From an uncultured Flavobacteriales bacterium (lineage in GTDB: Bacteria; Bacteroidota; Bacteroidia; Flavobacteriales_D; Sanyastnellaceae), in contig CALKGQ010000035.1 in assembly GCA_938085425.1 (NCBI GenBank), positions 1 to 32,706 on the forward strand: DNA of 32,706 nucleotides, written 5' to 3'. Each line of letters begins with the position of its first letter. Within the stretch, counting starts at the first letter, position 1. The notes below the pieces were generated by a model. It saw nothing but the letters and a program-made list of their open reading frames with translations, searched no databases and had not been told where the DNA came from. This document shows positions 15,740 to 27,184 of the stretch, piece after piece. A program made the position numbers and the translations under genes.

Positions 15740-18465
15740 GTGTCAACGAGGACCTTCACAACGACGATCGAGACGAGCGGGACGACGAGTTCGCTGGAGA
15801 GGATGCAGCTGCAGAGGCGGGTGAAATGGAACATGTCATTCCCGTTCGAGGGATGTACAATGACTATTTCCTCGACTATGCGAGCTATGTGATTCTCGAG
15901 CGTGCCGTGCCTCACCAGCACGATGGATTGAAACCAGTGCAGCGCAGGATTTTGCACAGTTTGCGCGAAATGGACGATGGTCGCTTCCACAAGGTGGCCA
16001 ATGTCATTGGCAACACCATGAAGTTCCACCCGCACGGGGATGCGAGCATAGGGGATGCCATGGTCCAAATCGGCCAACGTGAGCTGCTGTTGGACTGCCA
16101 AGGAAACTGGGGCAACATTTTGACTGGCGACCGCGCTGCGGCGCCACGTTACATCGAAGTGAAGCTGAGCAAGTTTGCACTGGAGGTGCTCTTCAATGCG
16201 AAAACCACCACGTGGCTCTCGAGTTACGATGGACGTAACCAAGAGCCTGAGACCTTGCCCGTCAAATTTCCGCTGCTGCTGTCAAGCGGAGTGGATGGCA
16301 TCGCCGTTGGATTGGCGTGCAAGATCCTGCCGTACAATTTTGTGGAGTTGATCGATGCGTGCATTGCACACTATCAAAACAAGCGGTTCAAGCTGTACCC
16401 CGACTTCGCATCGGGCGGCATGGCCGACATGGAGAATTACCACGAAGGACTGCGGGGCGACCGGGTGCGCGTTCGCGCCCGCATCGACAAGCTCGACAGC
16501 AAGACGCTCGTGGTGCGAGAAGTGCCCTACGGGGTGACCACTGGCTCCTTGATCGACAGCATTCTCAAGGCGAACGACAAGGGCAAAATCAAGATCAAAA
16601 AGGTCGAGGACAACACCGCTGAAAAGGTGGAGGTCGTCGTTCATTTGGCGAACAACATTTCGCCGGACAAGATGCTGGATGCCCTTTACGCGTTCACGGA
16701 TTGTGAAGTCAGCCTTGCGCCCAACAGTTGTGTGGTGTTCGATGACAAGCCCGTGTTCATGGGGGTGTCAGAAATCCTCAAAATCAGTGCCGACAGAACA
16801 CGACATCTCTTGCAGAGGGAGTTGGAGATTGAGTTGGGGGAGCTGCAGGAGACGTGGCATTTTGCTTCTTTGGAAAAAATCTTCATTGAGAACCGCATCT
16901 ACCGCGACATTGAGGAATGCGAAACTTGGGAGGAGATTTTGAAGGCCATCCACGCGGGCTTGAAGCCCCACATCAAGCATTTGCTGCGGGAAGTGACAGA
17001 TGAGGATGTGACGCGCTTGACCGAAATCCGCATCAAGCGCATTTCCAAGTTCGACAGCTTCAAGGCGGATGAGAAAATTGCGGGTTTGGAGGGAGGCATT
17101 GAGCGGGTCAAAAACCACCTCGACCATCTGACGGACTATGCGATCGCATGGTTCAAAAACCTTAAGGAGAAATACGGCCCAGGCCGAGAACGGAAAACCG
17201 AGTTGCGCACCTTCGAGTCCATCGATCGCAGCAAAGTGGCCGTGGCCAACGCCAAGTTGTATTGGAATGCGGAAGAGGGGTTTGTGGGCACAGGCCTCAA
17301 GCGCACAGAGGGAGAACTTCTGGGAGATTGCTCGGACATCGACGACATCATCGTGTTCCGAAGCGACGGGACCATGAAAGTCAGCAAGGTCTCTTCCAAG
17401 GCATTCTTTGGCAAGAACTTGCTCTATGTCGCAGTGTGGAAGCGCGGCGACAAACGCACCACCTACAATGCCATTTATTTGGATGGAGCCACGGGCAAGA
17501 GCCTCGTGAAGAGGTTCAATGTCACAAGCATCACCCGCGACCGAGAATACCCCATCACCAAAGGGACGCCCAAGTCCAAGTTGCTGTACTTCACGGCCAA
17601 CCCCAATGGCGAGGCGGAAGTGGTTTCCGTGTTTTTGAGGGCCCAAGCAAGGTTGAAAAAGGTCAAGTTTGACGTTGATTTCAGTGACATCGGCATCAAA
17701 GGCCGTGGAGCAGGAGGCAACCTGGTGTCCAAATTTCCTGTGCGCAAAGTGGAATTGAAGGAGGCAGGCGTAAGCACCCTTGGTGCCAGGAAGGTCTGGT
17801 ACGACGAAACCGTCCGTCGCCTCAACGCGGATGGAAGGGGTCGATTCTTGGGAGACTTCAAAGCAGAGGACAAGATCTTGGTTCTGCTGGAGACTGGCAA
17901 CTATGTGTTCTCCGGCTTTGACCTGAGCACGCATTTTGACGAGAAAATGATCCATCTCGAAAAATTTGACCCTGACCGCGCGGTGTCTGTGGTTTACTAC
18001 GAGGGGGAAAAAGACGAGTGGTTTGTCAAGCGGTTCTTGCCAGAATTCAGCAAAAATCCGACGGGATTCATTGGTGACCATGCCCAGTCCAAGCTCTGGG
18101 TGGCCTCCACCTTGCATCACCCTCACGTCCGGATCCGCTACAACCGCAGGTTCAAGCACACGCGGGACCGCGAGGACGACGTGGTGGACTTGCGCGGCTT
18201 CATTTCAGTCAAAGGTGTCAAAGCCCTTGGCAACAAACTGAGCGCGTTGCCCATCACCGAGGTGGCGCTCGAGGCCCCCATGGTGGCTTTGGAGGAAGCC
18301 TTGGAAAAAGAACTCCAAACGGCACGCGAGGCAGACGACATGCGCGAAGCCAAGGACAGGGCTGATGCCCAGGTCCAGGCCTCCCAGGAGCCCATGGCAG
18401 AGTCTGCTGCGGAGGATGGTGCGGAGGACCCTGCGGAGGATCAAGGCCAGGCGACTTTGTTCTGA
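15736..18465 (+). CDS. parC: DNA topoisomerase IV subunit A (DNA gyrase/topo IV A-family)
   Basis: A 909-residue breakage-reunion subunit. An acidic N-terminal extension of about 32 residues precedes the conserved [19 protein letters not shown]. The helix-turn-helix region reads [10 protein letters not shown] (residues 98-107). The catalytic tyrosine is Tyr139 in [11 protein letters not shown] long C-terminal part follows (beta-propeller-like repeats such as [19 protein letters not shown]). The last 80 residues are Glu/Ala-rich and end QATLF. At the position of the quinolone-interacting Ser83 of E. coli GyrA this protein has Ala103; the Asp87 equivalent, Asp107, is kept. It overlaps parE by 4 nt. 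The closing QATLF resembles a sliding-clamp binding peptide. Confidence 0.93.
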   Translation: MSVNEDLHNDDRDERDDEFAGEDAAAEAGEMEHVIPVRGMYNDYFLDYASYVILERAVPHQHDGLKPVQRRILHSLREMDDGRFHKVANVIGNTMKFHPHGDASIGDAMVQIGQRELLLDCQGNWGNILTGDRAAAPRYIEVKLSKFALEVLFNAKTTTWLSSYDGRNQEPETLPVKFPLLLSSGVDGIAVGLACKILPYNFVELIDACIAHYQNKRFKLYPDFASGGMADMENYHEGLRGDRVRVRARIDKLDSKTLVVREVPYGVTTGSLIDSILKANDKGKIKIKKVEDNTAEKVEVVVHLANNISPDKMLDALYAFTDCEVSLAPNSCVVFDDKPVFMGVSEILKISADRTRHLLQRELEIELGELQETWHFASLEKIFIENRIYRDIEECETWEEILKAIHAGLKPHIKHLLREVTDEDVTRLTEIRIKRISKFDSFKADEKIAGLEGGIERVKNHLDHLTDYAIAWFKNLKEKYGPGRERKTELRTFESIDRSKVAVANAKLYWNAEEGFVGTGLKRTEGELLGDCSDIDDIIVFRSDGTMKVSKVSSKAFFGKNLLYVAVWKRGDKRTTYNAIYLDGATGKSLVKRFNVTSITRDREYPITKGTPKSKLLYFTANPNGEAEVVSVFLRAQARLKKVKFDVDFSDIGIKGRGAGGNLVSKFPVRKVELKEAGVSTLGARKVWYDETVRRLNADGRGRFLGDFKAEDKILVLLETGNYVFSGFDLSTHFDEKMIHLEKFDPDRAVSVVYYEGEKDEWFVKRFLPEFSKNPTGFIGDHAQSKLWVASTLHHPHVRIRYNRRFKHTRDREDDVVDLRGFISVKGVKALGNKLSALPITEVALEAPMVALEEALEKELQTAREADDMREAKDRADAQVQASQEPMAESAAEDGAEDPAEDQGQATLF
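18409..18444 (+). repeat. Three 12-bp tandem units in the 3' end of parC
   Basis: GCGGAGGA(T/C) plus a variable codon repeats three times (18409, 18421, 18433), encoding AEDG, AEDP and AEDQ in the acidic tail. It is in frame and lies immediately before the terminal QATLF, so copy-number change would only lengthen or shorten the linker. Confidence 0.85.
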
Positions 18466-18496
18466 ATCCCGTGACCTGTCGTGTGTGCCGGTGGGG

Positions 18497-18504
18497 TACA
18501 TTTG
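18497..18504 (+). promoter_or_regulatory. -7 box of mgsA
   Basis: TACATTTG is a full TAnnTTTG match placed 4 nt (GGCC) before the mgsA ATG. The arrangement is nearly identical to that of yajC (TACATTTG, AGCC, ATG). It lies in the 43-nt gap after parC. No TTG at the -33 spacing is visible. Confidence 0.65.
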
Positions 18505-18508
18505 GGCC

Positions 18509-18888
18509 ATGAATTTGAAGCGCGTCGCACTGATTGCCCACGACGGGAAAAAAGATGATTTGGTGGACTTTGTCCAAAACCACCTGACGTGGTTTTCACA
18601 ACTGGAGTTGGTGGGCACAGGAACCACTGGGGGACGGATTGAGGAGTTGGGTTTGACGGTGGAGAGGCTCGCTTCTGGGCCACTTGGTGGAGATGCCCAA
18701 ATCGCTGCCCGGATCACAGAGGGACGGCTGGATGCCGTCATTTTCTTTCGCGACCCCATGGGCAAGCATCCTCATGAACCCGACGTGAACATGCTGCTTC
18801 GTCAATGCGATGTGCACAATGTGGCCTTGGCCACCAACCGTGCGACGGCGGAATGGCTGGTGGCTGCAGCCGGCAAGGCGCAGGTGTG

Positions 18889-18889
<1 letters not shown>
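18509..18889 (+). CDS. mgsA: Methylglyoxal synthase
   Basis: MgsA converts dihydroxyacetone phosphate to methylglyoxal and phosphate, a cytoplasmic overflow bypass of lower glycolysis. The start at 18509 gives 126 residues (MNLKRVALIAHDGKKDDLVDF), slightly shorter than the E. coli enzyme. Conserved motifs are AHDGKK at the N-terminus, TGTTGGRIEE (phosphate binding), ASGPLGGDAQIAARI with the catalytic Asp, IFFRDPM, and HPHEPDVNMLLR with the conserved His and Asp, then ATNRATAEWLV. It overlaps prmC by one base (TGATG) and likely begins an mgsA-prmC-ligA unit with its own promoter. Confidence 0.94.
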
Positions 18890-21829
<2,940 letters not shown>

Positions 21830-21846
21830 CCGCCGAAGCTCTGGGG

Positions 21847-23889
21847 TCAGTGGATGACTTCCAGGGTGGTCTTCAAACTGCCCGATTGCATCCCGCCACA
21901 TGTGGCCAGGTATTGCACTGAGACGATGTAGGCTCCAGGATCCACCAACTGACCACCGGCACGGCCATCCCATTGCAATGGCATGCCTTCGTTTTGGAAC
22001 AGCAATTGTCCCCAGCGGTTGTGCACTTGGATGTGGTATTCCTCCATCATGGTCAACACGTTTTCATGTTCTTGGCCTGGGATGAAGGGCACGAAACGGT
22101 CGTTTCGTCCATTGTTGTCTGGGGTGATCACATTGGGGAGGACCATTTGGTCCAAATCCAAAACTGGCATTTCAGACTCCACCAAAGCGGCATCATGCAC
22201 CTCCGTGGCGCACCCGTTTTCCAAGAATTCTACCGTCAAGTTGTAGGCGCCAGCATGCTCGAAAGATGGCGTTTCGGAGGATGAAACGACGGTTCCGCTC
22301 TCCGCATCAGTCCATTCGAACATGGCGGTCCACTCTTGTGGGAACACGTCCAGTCCAAGCATGGTGACCTCTTGCACGTTGCAATCCAAAGCGTCGTCGA
22401 TGTAGCCCAAAGTCACCTCAGGGGCCTCTGTGTTTTCACCGATGGTCACGCTGTCCACGCTGATGCAACCGTTGCGCTCCCATTCTGCGGTGAGAAGGTA
22501 CTGGCCTCCTGATGTGGCCATGGCCGTGGGGCCATCGATGGCCCCGTCAAAGGAGCCGGTCTCAGTGGACCAAACCACGGATGTTTCGTCCAAGGAAGGC
22601 ACGTCGCCCATGAGCTCAATGCCGGGTGTCAGGCACGTGATGGTGCCCGGAAGCCCTGCGCTGATGTTCAGCGTTGTGGTGTCCATGGCCACTTGGATGC
22701 CGGCACTCGCTTGGCATTGGAGGCTGGAGGTTCCTGGATAAAAGACATGAACTTGGAGAGACCCTTCATTTTGAAGGCCCATGAGTTCCATGTCTTGTGC
22801 AATCACAGCATTGTTCAGTGTCCATTCGTACTGCAAGGCGTTGCCAAACGCAGCATCGGCGATGCAATCGAGTGTGGCATTGTTTGCGCATGTAAGGTTG
22901 GTGCCGTCGCTCACAATGTCCACGTCGACGTCTTCCACAATGACGGAAACATCGTCTGTGACCATCACGCCGCAGGCGTTGAGGTAAGTGACCGTCAAGG
23001 CATTGCTCACAACGCCGGTGTAGACAGGGTGCGCAAGTGTGGCATCGCTGACAAGCGTGCTTGGAGCCCAGGCATAGGCATCGGCGTCCATTCCCCCTGC
23101 AGTGAGTTGAACGGAAGCTTCTGGGCAAATGTGGACTTCCGAGTCTGTTCCCATGGCATTGGAGGTCAGACAAACGCGCTCTGAGTTGAGCGCCCCGTCT
23201 GCTTCAGCCGTGAACCCCCAATGCACGATAGGGTGACCGTCAAAAATGTCGTGGATCAAGTCGATGCTCGCAATGAGCCTTTCTTCGCAATTCATGGAGA
23301 CACGCATCTCGGGGCCACTGGGGTCCCATACGATGTCCACCACGTGGTCGTTGCCGTCTTCCAAATTGCTGCCATCGACAAATGCCGCCACGGGACCTGC
23401 AGTGAGGTTGCCTGGAGAATCCAGGTGCGTCAAGGACCCGTCGTTGAGCATGGCAATGTGGTCGGCCTCGATGTCCCCGTATTCGCGCTGGTGACGCGTG
23501 TCAAACTCCACCCCAAAACTGGTGTCGAAGTCCGTGTAAGAAACCCCTTGTGAAGACAGTCCTTCATTGTGCAGCACGAAGACCACCCCTTCGGCACCAT
23601 GGTCGATGGAGCCAAAGTTGATGGTCGTTTGCAAATGAAACGGCTGGCGCAAATCAATGGCGGTTTCTGCCCAAACGGCGCCCGAGCTTCCCGTGGGGCC
23701 TGAGGTCAATTCGAAGCACTGGTCGCCAAGAGATTGGGAGGACCCTGTGGCTTCAAAAGTGCTGAGCTGGGCCCATCCTTCTCCACTCAAGGAGAAAACT
23801 GCCAAAAGCGACAGCACAAAGGGGATGCGCACATGGGCGGTCGTGAAGCTGCGAAAGTCGCAAAGACGTGTGTGATGGTTCAAGTCCAT
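21847..23889 (-). CDS. L-type lectin domain protein with gliding-motility/T9SS C-terminal domain
   Basis: A 680-residue exported protein. A signal peptide ends near GEGWAQ (about residue 41; the first 19 residues before the hydrophobic core make it long). Residues about 42-240 look like a bacterial L-type (legume-like) lectin: SQSLGDQCFELT, GVVFVLHNEG, FGVEFDT (likely metal/sugar-site Asp) and DIVWDPSGPEMRVSMN. Several Cys-containing Ig/PKD-like repeats follow (YAWAPSTLVSDATLAHPVYTG and similar). The C-terminus is the CHU_C/gliding-motility type B T9SS sorting domain: VLPNVITPDNNGRNDRFVPF, IQVHNRWGQLLFQ, WDGRAGGQLVDPGAYIVSVQY. I infer a carbohydrate-binding surface protein or adhesin. It lies 70 nt after the TonB-dependent receptor gene, a gap with two possible hairpins. 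Confidence 0.88.
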   Translation of the reverse strand: MDLNHHTRLCDFRSFTTAHVRIPFVLSLLAVFSLSGEGWAQLSTFEATGSSQSLGDQCFELTSGPTGSSGAVWAETAIDLRQPFHLQTTINFGSIDHGAEGVVFVLHNEGLSSQGVSYTDFDTSFGVEFDTRHQREYGDIEADHIAMLNDGSLTHLDSPGNLTAGPVAAFVDGSNLEDGNDHVVDIVWDPSGPEMRVSMNCEERLIASIDLIHDIFDGHPIVHWGFTAEADGALNSERVCLTSNAMGTDSEVHICPEASVQLTAGGMDADAYAWAPSTLVSDATLAHPVYTGVVSNALTVTYLNACGVMVTDDVSVIVEDVDVDIVSDGTNLTCANNATLDCIADAAFGNALQYEWTLNNAVIAQDMELMGLQNEGSLQVHVFYPGTSSLQCQASAGIQVAMDTTTLNISAGLPGTITCLTPGIELMGDVPSLDETSVVWSTETGSFDGAIDGPTAMATSGGQYLLTAEWERNGCISVDSVTIGENTEAPEVTLGYIDDALDCNVQEVTMLGLDVFPQEWTAMFEWTDAESGTVVSSSETPSFEHAGAYNLTVEFLENGCATEVHDAALVESEMPVLDLDQMVLPNVITPDNNGRNDRFVPFIPGQEHENVLTMMEEYHIQVHNRWGQLLFQNEGMPLQWDGRAGGQLVDPGAYIVSVQYLATCGGMQSGSLKTTLEVIH

Positions 23890-23891
23890 GC

Positions 23892-23941
23892 GGGGAATAC
23901 GCGAACTCCCCCGTCAAGGTTTCATTCCACCATGGAAACTT
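23892..23941 (-). other. Two possible RNA hairpins in the leader of the lectin gene
   Basis: In the 70-nt gap between receptor and lectin genes, 23917-23941 can fold into a stem (GGTTTC pairing with GAAAC plus flanking pairs, one G-U and one bulge). A second stem, GGGGA with TCCCC and a 10-nt loop, occupies 23892-23911, ending 2 nt before the lectin ATG. There is no T-run, so these are poor classical terminators; start-codon masking or processing is possible. Confidence 0.35.
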
Positions 23942-23959
23942 GGCAGGGGGGAGGTGGGG

Positions 23960-26515
23960 TCAGAATTGCAGGCTGACCTTCAAGTTGACCCGACGTCCTG
24001 TCAAGAAATTGGGCACCGCATAGTACCTGCCGTTCACGTCTTGGATCCAATTGTGGTTGATCGTGTTGTTGATGCCCAAGAGATTGAACACCTCGAGGGA
24101 GATCAGCCCACTCTTTTCACTGTCCTTGCTGAACATGACCCTTGAAAACCCGACGTCGACCCTTCGGTAGGCGGGTGTCCGCAACACATCCTGGTAGCGG
24201 TTCATCGAAGGCGGTCCATAGGGCAAGCCGCTTCCATAGAAGAGACTCAGCAACACCTTGTAGTCGGGGTTGCGTGGCATTTCATCTTGGAACAACAGGC
24301 TCAGGCTGAAGCGCTGGTCTGCAGGGCGAGGGATCATCCCAGGCTGGACAAGGACCGTGTCGGTGATGGCTGCGAAGGTCCCTGAGTGGTATCCCGGAAC
24401 GACTTGGAACCCATCTTCGTTGAAGTATTCTTCATAACTGTCGTCGACCAAATCTTCGGCCGTGGTCAAGGCGGACATCCGCAACCAACTCTGGATGCCA
24501 GGGATGAACTCCCCATTCAGCAAGACATCCAATCCCGCAGCATACCCCTCGCTGTTGTTGGTGGCGTAGTAGCGCTGTCGGACATTTTCAATCTCGTACG
24601 GGATCAATTGATCGAGGTCCTTCCAATACAATTCCCCGACGACTTTGAAGGGCCGGCCCTTCGAGCTGAATTCATGGTCGAAACCGGCCACAGCGTGGAT
24701 GGCCCTTTGTGGGGCCACCTCAGGGTTGATCTGTCCATCGAACCCGCGCATCTCCCGGTAAAAAGGCGGTTGGTAGTACCACCCTCCTGACACCCGGTAC
24801 GTCGTCAGTGGTTTTGCCTTGGGCGTGAAGGAGGCATGTGCCCTTGGGCCACCGACAAGATGGGTGTTGCGTTCAGATGCCCAAGGGTTGGGCAGTGCCG
24901 ACCATCTGTGGGCCCGCACACCCAAATGAAGGTCCAGGTCTCCAGCATTCAGGCCCAGTCGCCAGGTGTCTTGGACGAAAGCGGTGGTGCGATGGGCGGT
25001 GACGTTGTTGGTCTGCGAGACATAGTAGGGGAGCTCAATGAGTTGCTCTGGGCGACCTCCGGGGTCCATGTACCCCAAGTTGTCCGTGGGGTGGGGGGCA
25101 AAAAACCCAGCGCTGTCAATCACATTCCATTCGGACACGACGTCGTCAAACGTTTCGACGCGGTGCTTGGCGCCCCAATCGATGCGGTGTTCCCCCAAGA
25201 GTTGGGTGCCTTTGACAGCTGTGCTCAGGACCCGCGCCCACAATTGATTTCGGCCATGTTGAAGAAAGCCGCCCACCCCAAAGGTGTCCCCTTCGTCAAA
25301 GCTGTCGCCTCCCGGGTCGCGCTCCAATTCACTCAGGAAATATTGGCCCAGCACATCGTAGGACTCCCTTTCTGCGGTTTGGAAAATGGATTGGATCCAC
25401 CGAATGCGGGAGTTTTCAGTTCGACGCTCCAGCGCCAGGGCCCCAAACCCTGTCTCATACCCCGATTGTTCTTCCCCGTCGTAATAGACGGTCAAACGGG
25501 CAGCCTGGTTGATGGTCCCGATGTTGGTCTCTCTGGTTTGGGGCAGAAACCGGTAATCGTTGCTTCCATACACTCCCAACATTTGAACTTCCCAAGGTCC
25601 ATAGCCATCGGGGTCCCATGTGAGGTAGCATTGTCCGTCCAAGTATGTGGGCGCGTATTCGCCGCGTTGGTCGAGGGTGGACAGGACATAGCTGTTGTTG
25701 CGGTACCGCACCCCGAGGTTCATCCGGACAGGACCCCAAACATGGTCGTGCTGCAACTGTGCACCCAAGGCACTCGCCATGGCCCTCGTGGCGTCTTCCG
25801 TGGGCTTGCGGTAATGGATGTCGAGAACCGAACTCAGTTTGTCCCCGTATTTGGCCTCGAAGCCTCCCGCGCTGAACTCGATGCGGTCCACCATGTCGGG
25901 GTTGGCAAACGACAAGCCTTCCTGTTGTCCGCTTCGCACGAGAAACGGCCGATACACCTCGATGTCGTTGACATAGACCAAATTCTCGTCGAACGATCCC
26001 CCTCGGACGTTGTACGCGCTGCTCAGCTCTGAGGTGAAGTTGACCGGTGCTTGCAGCAATGCATCTTCAATGGTGCCTCTTGGGGTGGGGACCTTGCCGG
26101 CAAGTCTTGGGTCGATTTTTTGGACGGTGACGTCGCGGGGTCCGTTCCCCACCACCTCAGCTTCGCGCAAGCTCGTGCCTGGGGTGAGTTTGAACTTGTG
26201 GTCCGCCCTGGCACTTTTGAACCGCAGGGTCCAATCCTCGGCCTGGTGGCCCACAAACGAAGCCCGGATGTTCCATGGACCTTCGGAGGGAAAGGTGATT
26301 TCAAAGGTGCCATCGACCTTGGAGGTCACCCCCAATCGGATGTCCTCGGACACCAAAACCGCGGCCCCAGGCAACGGGGTTCCCTTGGTGTCCACGACGC
26401 TCCCGGTCAACACGAAATTCCCGTCAGTGCTTTGTGCCAGCGCCGACAAAGGTGAGATGGCGGCCATCAAAACAACAGCTGCCAGAAGCGTGATGGTCCG
26501 GGGACTCGGGGTCAT
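23960..26515 (-). CDS. TonB-dependent outer-membrane receptor with CarboxypepD_reg domain
   Basis: An 851-residue outer-membrane transporter. The start at 26515 overlaps the preceding gene's stop as ATGA and gives a clean signal peptide (MTPSPRTIT, hydrophobic core, cleavage at SALAQ about residue 28). A CarboxypepD_reg/DUF4480-type beta domain follows (VLTGSVVDTKGTPLPGAAVLVSED, about residues 33-115). The TonB plug comes next (TPRGTIEDALLQAPVNFTSE, YNVRGGSFDENLVYVNDIEVYRP, VDRIEFSAGGFEAKYGDKLSSVLDI). The remainder is a 22-strand-type barrel ending in Phe (VNLKVSLQF). There is no SusD-like or DUF4249 gene directly beside it, so no substrate can be named; carbohydrate or peptide import is a guess from the lectin neighbour. 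Confidence 0.95.
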   Translation of the reverse strand: MTPSPRTITLLAAVVLMAAISPLSALAQSTDGNFVLTGSVVDTKGTPLPGAAVLVSEDIRLGVTSKVDGTFEITFPSEGPWNIRASFVGHQAEDWTLRFKSARADHKFKLTPGTSLREAEVVGNGPRDVTVQKIDPRLAGKVPTPRGTIEDALLQAPVNFTSELSSAYNVRGGSFDENLVYVNDIEVYRPFLVRSGQQEGLSFANPDMVDRIEFSAGGFEAKYGDKLSSVLDIHYRKPTEDATRAMASALGAQLQHDHVWGPVRMNLGVRYRNNSYVLSTLDQRGEYAPTYLDGQCYLTWDPDGYGPWEVQMLGVYGSNDYRFLPQTRETNIGTINQAARLTVYYDGEEQSGYETGFGALALERRTENSRIRWIQSIFQTAERESYDVLGQYFLSELERDPGGDSFDEGDTFGVGGFLQHGRNQLWARVLSTAVKGTQLLGEHRIDWGAKHRVETFDDVVSEWNVIDSAGFFAPHPTDNLGYMDPGGRPEQLIELPYYVSQTNNVTAHRTTAFVQDTWRLGLNAGDLDLHLGVRAHRWSALPNPWASERNTHLVGGPRAHASFTPKAKPLTTYRVSGGWYYQPPFYREMRGFDGQINPEVAPQRAIHAVAGFDHEFSSKGRPFKVVGELYWKDLDQLIPYEIENVRQRYYATNNSEGYAAGLDVLLNGEFIPGIQSWLRMSALTTAEDLVDDSYEEYFNEDGFQVVPGYHSGTFAAITDTVLVQPGMIPRPADQRFSLSLLFQDEMPRNPDYKVLLSLFYGSGLPYGPPSMNRYQDVLRTPAYRRVDVGFSRVMFSKDSEKSGLISLEVFNLLGINNTINHNWIQDVNGRYYAVPNFLTGRRVNLKVSLQF

Positions 26516-27162
26516 TGTCGTTTCAGGTCGCCGGATTTGAGGGCTTGAATGAACTGGGCCCAGGCCACCGGATTGAGCAGGTTCACAGGGGGGGCTTGTC
26601 CAGCGTATCCAGCCTGCTGCGCTTGGGCAGCCAAGACGCTGGTGGAGGTCGATTGTCCATCCCGCCCCACCTCGGTAAGTCTGTCGTAGATGTCGATGGG
26701 GTCGATGGGAGAGTCCCAAGCGGGGTCGAGGCCTTGGTTGGGCAATCCCAGCGCGAGAAACTCCTGCTTGAACCGTTCACGCGTGGGCCAAGGATACACA
26801 AAGGCATCGGCCATGTTGACGGTGTCCCTTCCAAGGGGCTGCACCAGGTTGACCCTGCCCAACTCTCCGCCCTCGGGAATGACGACTTGCTGCGAGATGT
26901 AGCCCAAACTGGAAAACTCCACCGTGTCCCCGGCAAGGGTGGGAAGGCTGAAGAACCCGCGCATGTCGGTCGTGGTCCCTCTTCGGTCACGTGACCTGAA
27001 CACGGTGCAATAGGGCAGAGGTGACAAGGAATCCCCCGTCACGACCAGCCCACTGACCTGCACGACTTGAGGGGTGTCAGGCTGGGTTTGGCCCCATGCC
27101 TTGGCCCAGCAAGCCAGCAGCAAGAGGGAAAGAGAAATGAAGCGAAGCATGAAGTGGTTCAT
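26512..27162 (-). CDS. Small exported CarboxypepD_reg-like domain protein
   Basis: A 216-residue protein starting at the ATG at 27162; an internal ATG at 27150 (MLRFISLS) gives 212 residues. It has a signal peptide (cleavage near AWGQ) and then a single carboxypeptidase-regulatory-like beta domain (QVSGLVVTGDSLSPLPYCTVF, TTTDMRGFFSLPTLAGDTVEFSSLGY). A C-terminal region rich in Gln, Asp and Pro ends LLNPVAWAQFIQALKSGDLKRQ. It has no plug or barrel of its own. The stop overlaps the TonB-dependent receptor start by 4 nt. I recall similar stand-alone proteins in other Bacteroidota, but no function is established. A periplasmic or outer-membrane partner of the receptor is inferred from the coupling. 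Confidence 0.82.
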   Translation of the reverse strand: MNHFMLRFISLSLLLLACWAKAWGQTQPDTPQVVQVSGLVVTGDSLSPLPYCTVFRSRDRRGTTTDMRGFFSLPTLAGDTVEFSSLGYISQQVVIPEGGELGRVNLVQPLGRDTVNMADAFVYPWPTRERFKQEFLALGLPNQGLDPAWDSPIDPIDIYDRLTEVGRDGQSTSTSVLAAQAQQAGYAGQAPPVNLLNPVAWAQFIQALKSGDLKRQ

Positions 27163-27184
27163 GAGGCGTTCAAGGTACAACGCA

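Noticed and set aside
16768-18159. A 463-codon minus-strand frame opposite parC
   Set aside because: It is antisense to the conserved C-terminal part of ParC; composition typical of a reverse-frame artefact.
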